NCBI GenBank assembly: GCA_003576705.1
Contig: QOZS01000003.1
Coordinates: 62,001-126,000 of the forward strand
DNA from: Desertibaculum subflavum
Lineage (GTDB): Bacteria; Pseudomonadota; Alphaproteobacteria; Ferrovibrionales; Ferrovibrionaceae
DNA: 64,000 nt
Reading direction: 5' to 3'
The translations under genes and the position numbers were made by a program. Positions 17,452 through 26,783 of the stretch are shown here, piece after piece. Within the stretch, counting starts at the first letter, position 1. The number at the start of each line of letters is the position of its first letter. The notes under the pieces are model-generated. The model ran no database searches. It had not been told where the DNA came from and saw nothing but the letters and a program-made list of their open reading frames with translations.

Positions 17452-17546
17452 AAAGCTGAGCGCGCCGACCCGGCCGCCAGCTTGTCCGAGGGCGCGAATC
17501 GCCGCACCTTGGCCCGGCCCCCGCAAGATGACCCGGTATCCCAGGC

Positions 17547-18872
17547 GTGAGTCCGTCCCGCGACCGCCGCTCGACCCTCGCCGAACTCGCCGCCGATCCG
17601 CGGCTCGCGCTGATGCTGGCGCTCGGCTTCAGCGCCGGCCTGCCCTTCCTGCTGGTGTTCGGAACGCTGTCGGCATGGCTCCGGCAGGAGGGCGTCGCCC
17701 GGGCCGAGATCGGCATGCTGAGCTGGGTCGGCCTCGCCTACTCCTTCAAGTTCGTCTGGTCGCCGCTGATCGACCGAGTGGACATTCCCTGGCTGGCGCC
17801 GCGACTCGGCCGGCGGCGGGCCTGGATGCTGGCGGCGCAGGTTGGTGTGGCGATCGGACTCTGCGCCATCGCATTCTCCGATCCGCGCGACCTCTTGCTC
17901 GCCACGGTCGCCGGCGCCCTGCTTGTCGCCTTCGCCTCGGCGACCCAGGACGTGGTGGTCGATGCCTGGCGCATCGATGCGGCGCCGACCTCGCGCCAAG
18001 GCGTCATGGCCGCGGTCTATCAGCTGGGATATCGGCTGGCGCTGATCTGCTCCGGCGCCGGCGCGCTCTACATCGCGGATTTCATCGACTGGCGTACCGC
18101 CTACCTCGCCATGGCGGCGCTCATGGCGCTCGGCATGGTGACGACGCTGCTGGTGCCGCGCACCGACCCCGCTCCGGCTCGGCCCGACGGCGACAAGCTG
18201 TTTTCGTTCGTCGATGCGGTGATCGAGCCGTTCCTCGACCTTTGGCGGCGCAAGCGATGGATCGTGGTGCCGATCCTCGGCCTGATCGTGCTCTACCGCG
18301 TGCCGGATTTCGTCGCCGGCGTGATGGCGAACCCGCTCTATATCGACCTGAAGTTCACGCTGTCGGAGATCGCCAGCGTCTCCAAGATCTATGGCGTGTG
18401 GATCGGCATGCTCGGCGCCTTTGCCGGCGGCATCGCGGTGACGCGGATCGGGCTGATGCCCTGCGTGCTGTTCGGCGGCATCGTCGGCGCCGCCTCGAAC
18501 CTGATGTTCGCCTGGCTCGCCAGCGAAGGCCACAGCATCGAGCTGCTGACGCTCGCCATCAGCATCGACAATTTCTCGGCCGGCTTCGCCGGCACGGCGC
18601 TGATCGCCTATATGTCCGGATTGACGGCGGCGACCGTCGTGGCGACGCAATACGCGCTCTTGAGCTCGCTCTACGCCCTGCCCGGCAAATTCGTCGGCGG
18701 CACATCCGGCTTCATCGTGGAAGCCTATGGCTATCCGACCTTCTTCACTATGACCGCCGCGGTCGGCATCCCCATCGCCATCCTGTCGCTACTGCTCTGG
18801 CGGCTCGATCCGATCGGCGACGACAAGGCCGAGGACGAGGCGCCGGTCGCCGCTAAGCCTTCACCACGATGA
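17547..18872 (+). CDS. ampG: AmpG-family MFS transporter (muropeptide permease-like)
   Basis: 441 residues, GTG start. Twelve-span MFS protein with the AmpG landmarks: LGFSAGLPFLLVFGTLSAWL in span 1, GLAYSFKFVWSPLIDRVDIP in loop 2-3 and SATQDVVVDAWRID in loop 4-5. AmpG imports anhydromuropeptides released by lytic transglycosylases for cell-wall recycling; a transglycosylase-like gene lies 2.4 kb upstream on the other strand. Its 3' end overlaps the convergent CoA-transferase gene by 20 bp. Confidence 0.9.
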   Translation: MSPSRDRRSTLAELAADPRLALMLALGFSAGLPFLLVFGTLSAWLRQEGVARAEIGMLSWVGLAYSFKFVWSPLIDRVDIPWLAPRLGRRRAWMLAAQVGVAIGLCAIAFSDPRDLLLATVAGALLVAFASATQDVVVDAWRIDAAPTSRQGVMAAVYQLGYRLALICSGAGALYIADFIDWRTAYLAMAALMALGMVTTLLVPRTDPAPARPDGDKLFSFVDAVIEPFLDLWRRKRWIVVPILGLIVLYRVPDFVAGVMANPLYIDLKFTLSEIASVSKIYGVWIGMLGAFAGGIAVTRIGLMPCVLFGGIVGAASNLMFAWLASEGHSIELLTLAISIDNFSAGFAGTALIAYMSGLTAATVVATQYALLSSLYALPGKFVGGTSGFIVEAYGYPTFFTMTAAVGIPIAILSLLLWRLDPIGDDKAEDEAPVAAKPSPR

Positions 18873-20049
18873 CGCCGTCGCGCTCCAGCGCGGCGATCTC
18901 GGCCGCACCGTAGCCGGCATCCTTCAGCACGTCGCGGCCGTCGGCACCGACATCCGGCGCGTTGCGCCGCAGACCGAAATTGTGGCCGTCGAGCTCGATC
19001 GGCAGGCGCGGCAGCTTGGTCTTGATACCGCCCGGCAAGGTGACGTCGAGCAGGCCGTGCGGCCCCTGCAGCTGCGGATCGTCGAACAGGTCCTCGGGGC
19101 GCGAGACCGGCGAGAACGGGATGCCAATGCTCTGGCAGAGCGCCAGCAGATCCGGCTTCGCATAGGTCTCAGCGATTTTCTCGATCTCCGGCAGCAGCCA
19201 TTCCTGCGCGGCGACGCGATCGGCATTGCTCTTCAGGCGCGGATCGGCCAGCAAATCGGGTCGCTGCACCGCGCCGCAGAACCGCTCCCATTGCTGGTTC
19301 GAGGTGATGCCGATGAAGACGCGCTCGCCATCCTTGCTCGGGAAGGTGTGATAGACGCCCCAGGCGCCCTTGCGCGCCGGCATCGGCAGGCCGGGCTCGC
19401 CGGTCGCCGCCATGCCCGCCATGTGCTGGCCCATCAAAAGCACCGCCGCCTCGTAAAGCGCACTCTTCACCATCTGCCCCTTGCCGGTGCGGTCGCGCTC
19501 GCGCAAGGCGGCCAGGATGCCGACCACGGCGAAGGTGCCGCCCAGGATGTCGACGATCGAGGTGCCGGCGCGGAGCGGCCGGCCGGGCGGGCCGGTCATG
19601 TAGGCGAGGCCCGCCATGTACTGCACCACCTCGTCGAGCGCTGTGCGCTTCTCGTACGGGCCCGAAAGAAATCCCTTCAGCGCGCAATAGATGATGCGCG
19701 GGTTCCTGGCCGAGAAATCCGCGTAGCCGCAGCCGAGACGGTCCATCGTGCCGGGGCCGAAATTCTCCAGCGCCACGTCCGCCGTCTCGGCCAGGCGATG
19801 CACGAGTGCCCGGCCCTTCTCGCTCTTCAGGTCGACCGCCAGCGCGCGCTTGTTGCGGTTGAACAGGCCGTAGAAGCCGGCGGCGAAGCCCGGCAGCCGG
19901 CGGGTGTGGTCGCCCTCCGGTGCCGGCTCGATCTTGATCACGTCGGCGCCCATATCGGCCAGGATCAGGCCGGCGGACGGCCCCATGATCGCATGGCTGA
20001 ATTCGAGCACCCTGAGCCCCGAAAGCGGCAGGGGATTTTGATCCGGCAT
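18853..20049 (-). CDS. CaiB/BaiF (family III) CoA-transferase
   Basis: 398 residues. Family landmarks are LRVLEFSHAIMGPSAGLILA at the N-terminus, DVIKIEPAPEGDHTR, NRNKRALAVDLKSEKG and the likely catalytic Asp in RTALDEVVQYMAG. Such enzymes move CoA between carboxylic acids. ATG 20049 was chosen because GGAG sits six bases ahead; a GTG at 20061 is in frame. It stands alone, so the acid pair cannot be inferred. Confidence 0.92.
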   Translation of the reverse strand: MPDQNPLPLSGLRVLEFSHAIMGPSAGLILADMGADVIKIEPAPEGDHTRRLPGFAAGFYGLFNRNKRALAVDLKSEKGRALVHRLAETADVALENFGPGTMDRLGCGYADFSARNPRIIYCALKGFLSGPYEKRTALDEVVQYMAGLAYMTGPPGRPLRAGTSIVDILGGTFAVVGILAALRERDRTGKGQMVKSALYEAAVLLMGQHMAGMAATGEPGLPMPARKGAWGVYHTFPSKDGERVFIGITSNQQWERFCGAVQRPDLLADPRLKSNADRVAAQEWLLPEIEKIAETYAKPDLLALCQSIGIPFSPVSRPEDLFDDPQLQGPHGLLDVTLPGGIKTKLPRLPIELDGHNFGLRRNAPDVGADGRDVLKDAGYGAAEIAALERDGVIVVKA

Positions 20050-20164
20050 CGATATCTCCACGGAAACTCGGTACGGCAGCGACGTCGCGCCGCGCCCGAT
20101 TGAGCGGGCGGATACCCCATGTTAGCGTCCGCGCCCCGCAAAACGATGAGCTATATCGCACGCG

Positions 20165-21181
20165 ATGAAGGTCGGCGACCTCGTACCACAGACGATCCTG
20201 CTCGGGCCCGGCGGCGTGCAGCGCATGCTGTCGGAGCAGCGCATCGCCGGGCACCCGATCGTGCTCTGCCTGTTCCGCCGCGCCGGCCATTCCAGCATCG
20301 CGCAGGAGTTGGACAAGCTGCGCGACCTGTACCCGCGCTTCGCCGAGGCGGACACCATCGTGCTCGGCCTGTCGCAGCAGCCGCCCGAAGCCAACGCAGC
20401 GCTGGCGGCCCAGCGCAAGCTGCCGTTCGAGATCTGGGCCGATGCGACCGGCGCGCTGCTCGACCATCTGGAATTGCCGCGCGACGAGCGCGCGCTGGCG
20501 GTGGCAGTGATCGAGCCGAACGGCCGGCTCGGCGCGCTCTTCCGCCCGGGCGGCGCGCGGCCGGCGATGCAGGCTTTGCCCCTGGCGCGGAAGCTCTACG
20601 AGGCGACGCGGCCGGAGCTGATCCGCGCCCAGGCGCCGATCCTGCTGGTGGCCGGCGTGTTCGATGCGGCGATGTGCAAGCGCCTGATCGAAGTGTGGGA
20701 CAAGGGGCGCAAGCGGCTCAACGAAGTCGCCATCCAGGGTATCGGCGATCCCACCTATGAGAGCGCGGCGCGCGAAGGCATCAAGCGGCGCGCCGACGTG
20801 CTGATCGAGGAGAGCGAGCCGCTCAACCTGGAAATCCGCGACCTGTTCCTCGCCCGCCTGGTACCGGAGATGGTCAAGGCCTTCCATGCGCCGATCAAGG
20901 CGTATCAGACCTTGCGCATCGGCTGCTACGACGCGAGCAACCAGGGCGCGTTCGGGCCGCACCGCGACGAGGTCGGCGACCCGAAGGACCCGCGGCTGTT
21001 CGCCTGCAGCATCAACCTGAACGACGAATATACCGGCTGCGAGCTGAACTTCCCGGAATACGGCCGGCAGATCTATCGCCCGGAGGCCGGCGGCGCGGTC
21101 ATTTTCTCGTGCAACCTGCTGCACGAAGTCTATCCCTGCCGCTCCGGCCGGCGCTTCACCCTGCTGACGTTTTTCCACTGA
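20165..21181 (+). CDS. Fusion of degenerate peroxiredoxin-like domain and 2OG-Fe(II) oxygenase
   Basis: 338 residues in two parts. Residues 1 to about 155 follow the AhpC/TSA thioredoxin fold (MKVGDLVPQTILLGP, LCLFRRAGHSSIAQELDKL, VIEPNGRLGALFRPGG), but the peroxidatic position holds no Cys, so peroxidase activity is unlikely. Residues about 155-338 form a prolyl-4-hydroxylase-like Fe(II)/2-oxoglutarate oxygenase with the HxD pair in GPHRDE, the distal His in LLHEVYP and the 2OG-binding Arg in SGRRFTLLTFF. It should hydroxylate a protein or small molecule; the N-terminal domain may be a recognition module. Convergent 26-bp overlap with the thioesterase gene. Confidence 0.85.
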   Translation: MKVGDLVPQTILLGPGGVQRMLSEQRIAGHPIVLCLFRRAGHSSIAQELDKLRDLYPRFAEADTIVLGLSQQPPEANAALAAQRKLPFEIWADATGALLDHLELPRDERALAVAVIEPNGRLGALFRPGGARPAMQALPLARKLYEATRPELIRAQAPILLVAGVFDAAMCKRLIEVWDKGRKRLNEVAIQGIGDPTYESAAREGIKRRADVLIEESEPLNLEIRDLFLARLVPEMVKAFHAPIKAYQTLRIGCYDASNQGAFGPHRDEVGDPKDPRLFACSINLNDEYTGCELNFPEYGRQIYRPEAGGAVIFSCNLLHEVYPCRSGRRFTLLTFFH

Positions 21182-21611
21182 GGGCCGGCGGCATGGCGGC
21201 GAGCAGGCGCTCGCGCCGCTGGCCTTCGATCGGCGCCGACTTGCCGTTGCGGCGGAACACGACGACCGATTCCGCGGTGGCGGCGCAGACGCCGTCCTTG
21301 AACACCGCGTTCGCCACGGTGAACGACCTGGTGCCGATGCGGGTGACCGCCGCGCCGATGCGCACCTCGCCTGGCCAGTGCAGCTCGCGCAGATAGTCGA
21401 TGGCGATGCGGGCGACGATGTAACCCTCGCCCTGCACGGCATCCTCGCCCAGCACCAGCTTGCAGAAATAGACACGGCCGGTCTCCACATAGGCGACGAA
21501 GGCGACGTTGTTGACGTGCTGCGACGCATCGGTGTCTGCAAAGCGGATCCGGTCGGTCCACCAATGCGCGTAGATACCGGGATCGCTGAGATCCAGATCT
21601 GATTCGGCCAT
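21156..21611 (-). CDS. Acyl-CoA thioesterase, 4HBT (hotdog) family
   Basis: 151 residues. The hotdog active-site motif IRFADTDASQHVNNVAF contains the catalytic Asp followed by HVNN, as in YbgC/FadM-type thioesterases. The central helix and strand pattern (IDYLRELHWPGEVRIG, GTRSFTVANAVF) is regular. Soluble, probably tetrameric. Substrate chain length cannot be predicted. The gene is not in an obvious operon. Confidence 0.88.
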   Translation of the reverse strand: MAESDLDLSDPGIYAHWWTDRIRFADTDASQHVNNVAFVAYVETGRVYFCKLVLGEDAVQGEGYIVARIAIDYLRELHWPGEVRIGAAVTRIGTRSFTVANAVFKDGVCAATAESVVVFRRNGKSAPIEGQRRERLLAAMPPALSGKTSAG

Positions 21612-21691
21612 CGAACCCGTCTACCCCCAACAACTGCTGCAATTCCGCCGCCAGAGCAAAGCAGGCACCCGCTACTTAGCCGATTTTCGCA

Positions 21692-21775
21692 GCGCGAGAG
21701 ACGGGCGATGCCACTTTTCGCCCTCTCGCGCGTTTACCCCGGCGGGCCAGGGGCCCCTGGGCGAGAAAACCCAGG
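21692..21775. promoter_or_regulatory. Two tandem hairpins upstream of the phospholipase D gene
   Basis: In the 190-bp gap before the PLD gene, GCGCGAGA (21692-21699) pairs with TCTCGCGC (21724-21731), with an inner GGGCG/CGCCC stem and an 11-nt loop. A second hairpin, CCTGGG (21756-21761) with CCCAGG (21770-21775), ends 26 bp before the start codon. No U-tract follows either, so a structured leader is as likely as a terminator. Confidence 0.4.
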
Positions 21776-21801
21776 CGGAACAACGGCAATCGAGACGGGG
21801 C

Positions 21802-23979
21802 ATGAATCAGCAGGCGTGGAGCATCGGCGGGCAGGTGCGCGACGCCGTGCACCGCTGGCGCGGTGACGGCACCATCTTCCGGCCTGGACGCAATGTCTGG
21901 CGCCTTGTCCGGGCCGATCGGGCGGCGCCGCTGGTCGATGCGGCGGCCTATTTCGCCGCGGTGCGCGCCGCCATGGCGGCCGCGCGGCGATCGATCCTGA
22001 TCGCGGGCTGGGATATTGACAGCCGCGCTCCCCTGGTCGGCCCGAGCGGGGAATCCGAGGACGGCCTGCCGGCGCCGCTCGGCGCCTTCCTTACAGCCCT
22101 GGTCGAGCGCCGGCCGGAACTCTCGATCCGCATCCTGCTGTGGGACTATTCCCTGGTCTACGCAGCCGAGCGCGAGCCGCTGCCCAATCTCGCACTCGGC
22201 TGGGGCACGCCGCCGCAGGTGGAGTTCTGCCTCGACGACGTGCTGCCGGTCGCCGCCTCGCACCACCAGAAGATCGTGGTGGTCGACGATGCCGTGGCCT
22301 TCGCCGGCGGCCTGGACCTGACCAACCGCCGCTGGGACACGCCGGCCCACGATCCCGGCAATCCGCTGCGCGTCGACGTAGCGCGCGAACCCTATCCGCC
22401 GTTCCACGACATCCAGATGATGGTGGACGGCGCCGCGGCGCGGTCGCTCGGCGATCTGGTTCGCCGGCGCTGGGCACGCGCGACCTGCCAGGCCTTGCGC
22501 GCCGCGCCCGCGGCCGAGGACGATCCGTGGCCGGAACACGAAGCGCCGCTGCTGCGCGACATCGATATCGGCATCGCACGCACCATGCCGGCCTGCTACG
22601 GCGCCCCGGCCGTCCGCGAGGTCGAGCAGCTGTTCTTCGACATGATCGACAGTGCCGAACGGTCGATCTATGTCGAGAACCAGTTCCTCACCGCGCTGCC
22701 GATCGCCGAGCGACTGATCGCCAGGCTGCGCGAACGGCCGGAGCTCGAAGTCGCGATCGTGGCGCCGCAAACGCATCACACCTGGCTCGAGCATGTCACC
22801 ATGCTGGCGGGCCGCATCCGCTTCCGCGACATGATCGCAGAGGCGGGCTTCGGCGATCGCGTGCGCCTGCTCTATCCGGAGGTCGCGGACGGTAACGGTG
22901 CAACGCCCGTAATGGTCCATTCCAAGGTCATGGTCGTGGACGACCGACTGCTCCGCATCGGCTCGGCCAACCTCTGCAACCGCTCCATGGGCGTCGATAC
23001 CGAATGCGACCTGACGATCGACGCGCAGGACGACAAGGCGCGCGCCGCCGTCGCGGGCTTCCGCAACCGGCTTCTGGCAGAGCATTGCGGCGTCAGCGTC
23101 GGTGAAGTCGATGAGGCCCTCATGCGCACCGGATCGCTGTTTGCCGCGCTTGACGCCGTCGACGGTGGAGCGCGCCGGCTGCGCCCGATCGAGGACGGCG
23201 AATTGCGCGATGCCGAGACGGTCGTACCGGTCGACGCCGTGGCCGATCCGGTCCGCCCGGTCGGCGCGCACGAATACCTCTCGGCCTTCGACAAGGGGCC
23301 GTCGCAGGTCGGCCGCACCTCTCTGCTGTTCAAGAGCGCGATCGCCGTTCTGATCGTCATCGGCGTGGTGCTGACCTGGCGGTACACGCCGCTGGCCGAG
23401 CTCGCCAAGCCGGAGAACCTGACCGGCTGGCTGTCGAGCGTCACCGGCAAGCCCTGGGCACCGCTCGGCATGATCCTGGTGTTCGTCATCGCGGGTTTGA
23501 TCGCCTTTCCGGTGACCGTGCTGATCGCCGGCACCGCCGCGGCTTTCGGGACCTGGCCGGGCCTGCCGATCGCCGCCGCCGGCACGCTGCTCAGTGCCTA
23601 TCTCGGCTATCTGGTCGGCAGGTCGATCGGCGCCGAGCCGCTGAAGCGGCTGTTCGGCCAGAGGATCAACCGGATCCGGCGCAACATCGTCGCCCGCGGC
23701 GTGCTGGCGGTGGCGGCGATCCGGCTGGCGCCGATCGCGCCGTTCACCGTGGTGAATCTTGCCGGCGGCGCCGCCCGCGTACCACTGCTCGACTATCTGC
23801 TCGGCACGGCGATCGGTTTGGCGCCTGGGTTGATCGCGATGTCGCTGCTGGGCGAGCGTTTCTTCGACGTGTTGAAAGACCCGTCGGGCCCCGCGGTCGC
23901 GGTGACGGTGGGCCTGCTCGCGGCCTGGATCGGGCTTGCCTTCGGTCTGCAGGCGCTGGTGGCGCGGTGGCGGCGCTGA
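21802..23979 (+). CDS. Phospholipase D-like protein fused to a VTT (SNARE-associated/DedA-like) membrane domain
   Basis: 725 residues. Two HKD phosphodiesterase motifs are intact: HHQKIVVVDD at about residue 154 and HSKVMVVDD at about 373, the second followed by GSANLCNRSMG. After a linker, a span near residue 510 begins the membrane half, with the VTT-domain pattern FPVTVLIAGTAAAFGTWPG and AYLGYLVGRSIG at about residues 570-620 and a final hydrophobic pair. The enzyme part should hydrolyse or transfer phosphatidyl groups at the inner membrane. The next gene, 7 bp away, is an EEP phosphatase, a common pairing that suggests a joint role in phospholipid turnover. Confidence 0.9.
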   Translation: MNQQAWSIGGQVRDAVHRWRGDGTIFRPGRNVWRLVRADRAAPLVDAAAYFAAVRAAMAAARRSILIAGWDIDSRAPLVGPSGESEDGLPAPLGAFLTALVERRPELSIRILLWDYSLVYAAEREPLPNLALGWGTPPQVEFCLDDVLPVAASHHQKIVVVDDAVAFAGGLDLTNRRWDTPAHDPGNPLRVDVAREPYPPFHDIQMMVDGAAARSLGDLVRRRWARATCQALRAAPAAEDDPWPEHEAPLLRDIDIGIARTMPACYGAPAVREVEQLFFDMIDSAERSIYVENQFLTALPIAERLIARLRERPELEVAIVAPQTHHTWLEHVTMLAGRIRFRDMIAEAGFGDRVRLLYPEVADGNGATPVMVHSKVMVVDDRLLRIGSANLCNRSMGVDTECDLTIDAQDDKARAAVAGFRNRLLAEHCGVSVGEVDEALMRTGSLFAALDAVDGGARRLRPIEDGELRDAETVVPVDAVADPVRPVGAHEYLSAFDKGPSQVGRTSLLFKSAIAVLIVIGVVLTWRYTPLAELAKPENLTGWLSSVTGKPWAPLGMILVFVIAGLIAFPVTVLIAGTAAAFGTWPGLPIAAAGTLLSAYLGYLVGRSIGAEPLKRLFGQRINRIRRNIVARGVLAVAAIRLAPIAPFTVVNLAGGAARVPLLDYLLGTAIGLAPGLIAMSLLGERFFDVLKDPSGPAVAVTVGLLAAWIGLAFGLQALVARWRR

Positions 23980-23986
23980 TCCCGGG

Positions 23987-24715
23987 ATGCGGATCGAGGA
24001 CAGGGAGCGACGCGGCATCGTCCGGCTTGCCACCTGGAACATCCATGCCGGCCGCGGCATCGACGGCACCTACGACCTGGGCCGCACTATTGCCATCCTG
24101 CGGCGGCACGACCCCGATATTGTCGCCCTGCAGGAGCTCGATTCCCGCGGCCGGGAGGTGGCGCCGCTCGCCTATCTCGCCGAGACGCTGGGCGGCCACG
24201 CGGCGGAAGCACGCACCATCACCGCGCCGGACGGCCATTACGGCCACGCGGTGATCAGCCGCTGGCCGTTCACCCGCACCCGCCTGCACGATCTCTCGGA
24301 ATCCCGGCGCGAGCCGCGCGCCGCCATCGAGACCTGGATCGAGACGCCCTACGGCGCCCTCCACCTGACCGCCGTGCATCTGGGCCTGCGCTTCGGCGAA
24401 CGGCGCCGGCAGGCGGCCAGGCTCGCCAAGATCGCCGAGCCTGGCGCTGCCGCCACCGTGATGCTGGGCGACTTCAACGAATGGGGCTGGCGCGGGCCAG
24501 TCCGGCGCACGCTCGCCGTCGTCATGCAGGGCCGCACCCGGCACCGCACCTTCCCCGCCCGCTGGCCGCTGCTCCGGCTGGACCGGATCTACTGCCGCCC
24601 GGCCGAGGCCCTGATCCGCAGCTGGACCGACCGGGCGGCGCGCGAGGCATCGGACCACCTGCCGGTCATCGCCGATATCCGGATGCCGATGGCCCCGGCC
24701 GCCTTGACACCTTGA
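23987..24715 (+). CDS. Endonuclease/exonuclease/phosphatase (EEP) family protein
   Basis: 242 residues from ATG 23987. All EEP landmarks are present: ATWNIHAGRG, IVALQELD (metal-binding Glu), GDFNEWGW (Asp and Asn), and the C-terminal SDHLPVIAD with the catalytic Asp-His pair. Without a nuclease-specific extension it is probably a phosphodiesterase or lipid phosphatase. It starts 7 bp after the PLD-VTT gene, so it is very likely cotranscribed. The in-frame start at 23936 lies inside the upstream gene and is less likely. Confidence 0.88.
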   Translation: MRIEDRERRGIVRLATWNIHAGRGIDGTYDLGRTIAILRRHDPDIVALQELDSRGREVAPLAYLAETLGGHAAEARTITAPDGHYGHAVISRWPFTRTRLHDLSESRREPRAAIETWIETPYGALHLTAVHLGLRFGERRRQAARLAKIAEPGAAATVMLGDFNEWGWRGPVRRTLAVVMQGRTRHRTFPARWPLLRLDRIYCRPAEALIRSWTDRAAREASDHLPVIADIRMPMAPAALTP

Positions 24716-24754
24716 CCTTGCCGCCTAAGGTGCCGCGCTTCGGAGGTTCTCCAT

Positions 24755-26728
24755 ATGTCCGAATTGGCTCAAAGGGGCGTGGCGATCACGCTGCCGGACG
24801 GGTCGGTGCGCCGCTACGACGGCCCTGTGACCGGTGACAAGCTCGCGGCCGATATCGGCCCGGGCCTGGCCAAGGCTGCGCTGGCGCTGCGGGTCAACGG
24901 CACCTTGAAGGACCTGAAGAGCCCGATCGCCGGCGATGCCAAGGTCGAGATCCTGACCCTGAAGGACCCGAGCCAGGACGTGCTGGAGCTGATCCGCCAC
25001 GACGCGGCGCATGTCATGGCCGAGGCGGTGCAGGAACTCTATCCCGGCACCCAGATCACCTTCGGCCCGTCGACCGAGACCGGCTTCTACTACGACTTCG
25101 TGCGCGACGAGCCGTTCACGCCAGAGGACCTGGCGAAGATCGAGGCCCGCATGCGCGAGATCGTGGCGCGCGACGAGCCGATCGCGCGGGAGGAGATGGA
25201 CCGCGACGCAGCCGTGCGGCTGTTCCAGGACCTCGGCGAGAAATACAAGGCCGAGTGGGTGCACGAGATCCCGACCGACGAGGCGATCTCGATCTACCGC
25301 CAGGGCAAGTGGCTGGACCTCTGCGTCGGCCCGCACCTGCCCTCCACCGGCAAGCTGCCGGTCGCCTTCAAGCTGATGCGCGTCTCCGGCGCCTATTGGC
25401 GGGGTGATGCGAAGAACCAGCAGCTGCAGCGCGTCTACGGCACCGCCTGGCGCAGCAAGCAGGAGCTCGACGCCTACCTCACCCTGCTGGAGGAGCAGGA
25501 GAAGCGCGACCACCGCCGCATCGGCAAGGAGATGGGCCTGTTCCACCAGCAGGAAGAGGCCGCCGGCATGGTGTTCTGGCACCCCAAGGGCTGGACCATG
25601 TACCGGGCGCTGGAGCGCTTCATCCGCGGCCGCCTGGAGCGCGACGGCTATGTCGAGGTGAAGACGCCGCAGTTGGTCGACCGCAAGCTCTGGGAGGCCT
25701 CCGGCCATTGGGAGAAGTTCCGCGAGAACATGTACATCGCGGAGAACGAGGAAGGCCTGAAGGAATTCGTCACTGACCCGGCCAGCCGGATCTTCGCGCT
25801 GAAACCGATGAACTGCCCCTGCCATGTGCAGATCTTCAACCAGGGTCTGCGCAGCTATCGCGACCTGCCGCTGCGCATGGCAGAGTTCGGCTCCTGCCAC
25901 CGCTTCGAGCCCTCGGGCGCGCTGCACGGCATCATGCGGGTGCGCAACTTCACCCAGGACGACGCGCATATCTTCTGCAGCTTCGACCAGATCGAGGCCG
26001 AGAGCGTGCGCTTCTACAAGCTGCTCTCCGGCATCTACCGCGATCTCGGCTTCGAGGACTTCAAGGTGAAGTTCTCGGATCGCCCGGCCGTCCGGGCCGG
26101 CGACGACGCGCTGTGGGACCGGATGGAGGGCGCGCTGCACGCCGCCTGCAAGACGGCCGGCATCGACTACACGATGAATCCCGGCGAAGGCGCATTCTAC
26201 GGCCCGAAGCTGGAATTCGTGCTGCGCGACGCCATCGGCCGCGACTGGCAATGCGGCACCCTGCAGGTCGATTTCGTGCTGCCGGAGCGGCTGGACGCCG
26301 AATATGTCGGCCCGGACGGCGCCAAGCACCGGCCGGTGATGCTGCACCGGGCAATATTTGGCTCGTTCGAGCGCTTCATCGCCATCCTGATCGAGCACTA
26401 CACGGGCAAGTTCCCGCTCTGGCTCGCCCCGGTCCAGGCGGTGGTGACCACCATCACCTCCGACGCCGAGCCCTATGCCCGCAAGGTGCACCAGGCCCTG
26501 ACCGAGGCCGGCCTGCGGGCGGATCTTGATGTCGGGCCGGAGAAGATTACCTACAAGGTGCGCGAGCATTCGCTGGCCAAGGTGCCGGTGCTGCTCGTCG
26601 TGGGCGCCCGCGAGGCGGAGCAGGAGACGGTGTCGATCCGCCGCCTCGGCTCCAATGCCCAGGAGAGCCTTGCCTTGCGCGACGCCCTGGCTAAACTTTG
26701 TAGCGAGGCGCGGGTGCCCGGTACCTGA
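24755..26728 (+). CDS. thrS: Threonine-tRNA ligase
   Basis: 657 residues, the usual length. Domains in order: TGS (residues 1 to about 65), the second additional/editing domain with the HDAAH motif at 82-86 and [11 protein letters not shown], the class II catalytic core with the zinc-ligand Cys in [10 protein letters not shown] and motif 2 [15 protein letters not shown], and an anticodon-binding domain from about residue 550. A GGAGG ribosome site precedes ATG 24755. Cytoplasmic; charges tRNA-Thr and edits Ser-tRNA-Thr. Followed by infC, the classic thrS-infC order. Confidence 0.97.
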   Translation: MSELAQRGVAITLPDGSVRRYDGPVTGDKLAADIGPGLAKAALALRVNGTLKDLKSPIAGDAKVEILTLKDPSQDVLELIRHDAAHVMAEAVQELYPGTQITFGPSTETGFYYDFVRDEPFTPEDLAKIEARMREIVARDEPIAREEMDRDAAVRLFQDLGEKYKAEWVHEIPTDEAISIYRQGKWLDLCVGPHLPSTGKLPVAFKLMRVSGAYWRGDAKNQQLQRVYGTAWRSKQELDAYLTLLEEQEKRDHRRIGKEMGLFHQQEEAAGMVFWHPKGWTMYRALERFIRGRLERDGYVEVKTPQLVDRKLWEASGHWEKFRENMYIAENEEGLKEFVTDPASRIFALKPMNCPCHVQIFNQGLRSYRDLPLRMAEFGSCHRFEPSGALHGIMRVRNFTQDDAHIFCSFDQIEAESVRFYKLLSGIYRDLGFEDFKVKFSDRPAVRAGDDALWDRMEGALHAACKTAGIDYTMNPGEGAFYGPKLEFVLRDAIGRDWQCGTLQVDFVLPERLDAEYVGPDGAKHRPVMLHRAIFGSFERFIAILIEHYTGKFPLWLAPVQAVVTTITSDAEPYARKVHQALTEAGLRADLDVGPEKITYKVREHSLAKVPVLLVVGAREAEQETVSIRRLGSNAQESLALRDALAKLCSEARVPGT

Positions 26729-26783
26729 CGCTTCTGTTATGTTGATGCAGTACCCTCGTCCTAGGCAATAAACGGAGGATCAT

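Noticed and set aside
17388..18650. 420-codon minus-strand frame opposite ampG
   Set aside because: Hydrophilic His/Asp/Arg-rich text, as expected opposite a membrane-protein gene; AmpG motifs support the plus strand.
21676..24069. 797-codon minus-strand frame opposite the PLD-VTT gene
   Set aside because: No domain is visible, and the PLD HKD motifs and membrane spans on the plus strand are conclusive.
24716..24754. T-box or leader-attenuation control ahead of thrS
   Set aside because: The gap is only 39 bp and has no room for a specifier stem or a threonine-rich leader peptide.
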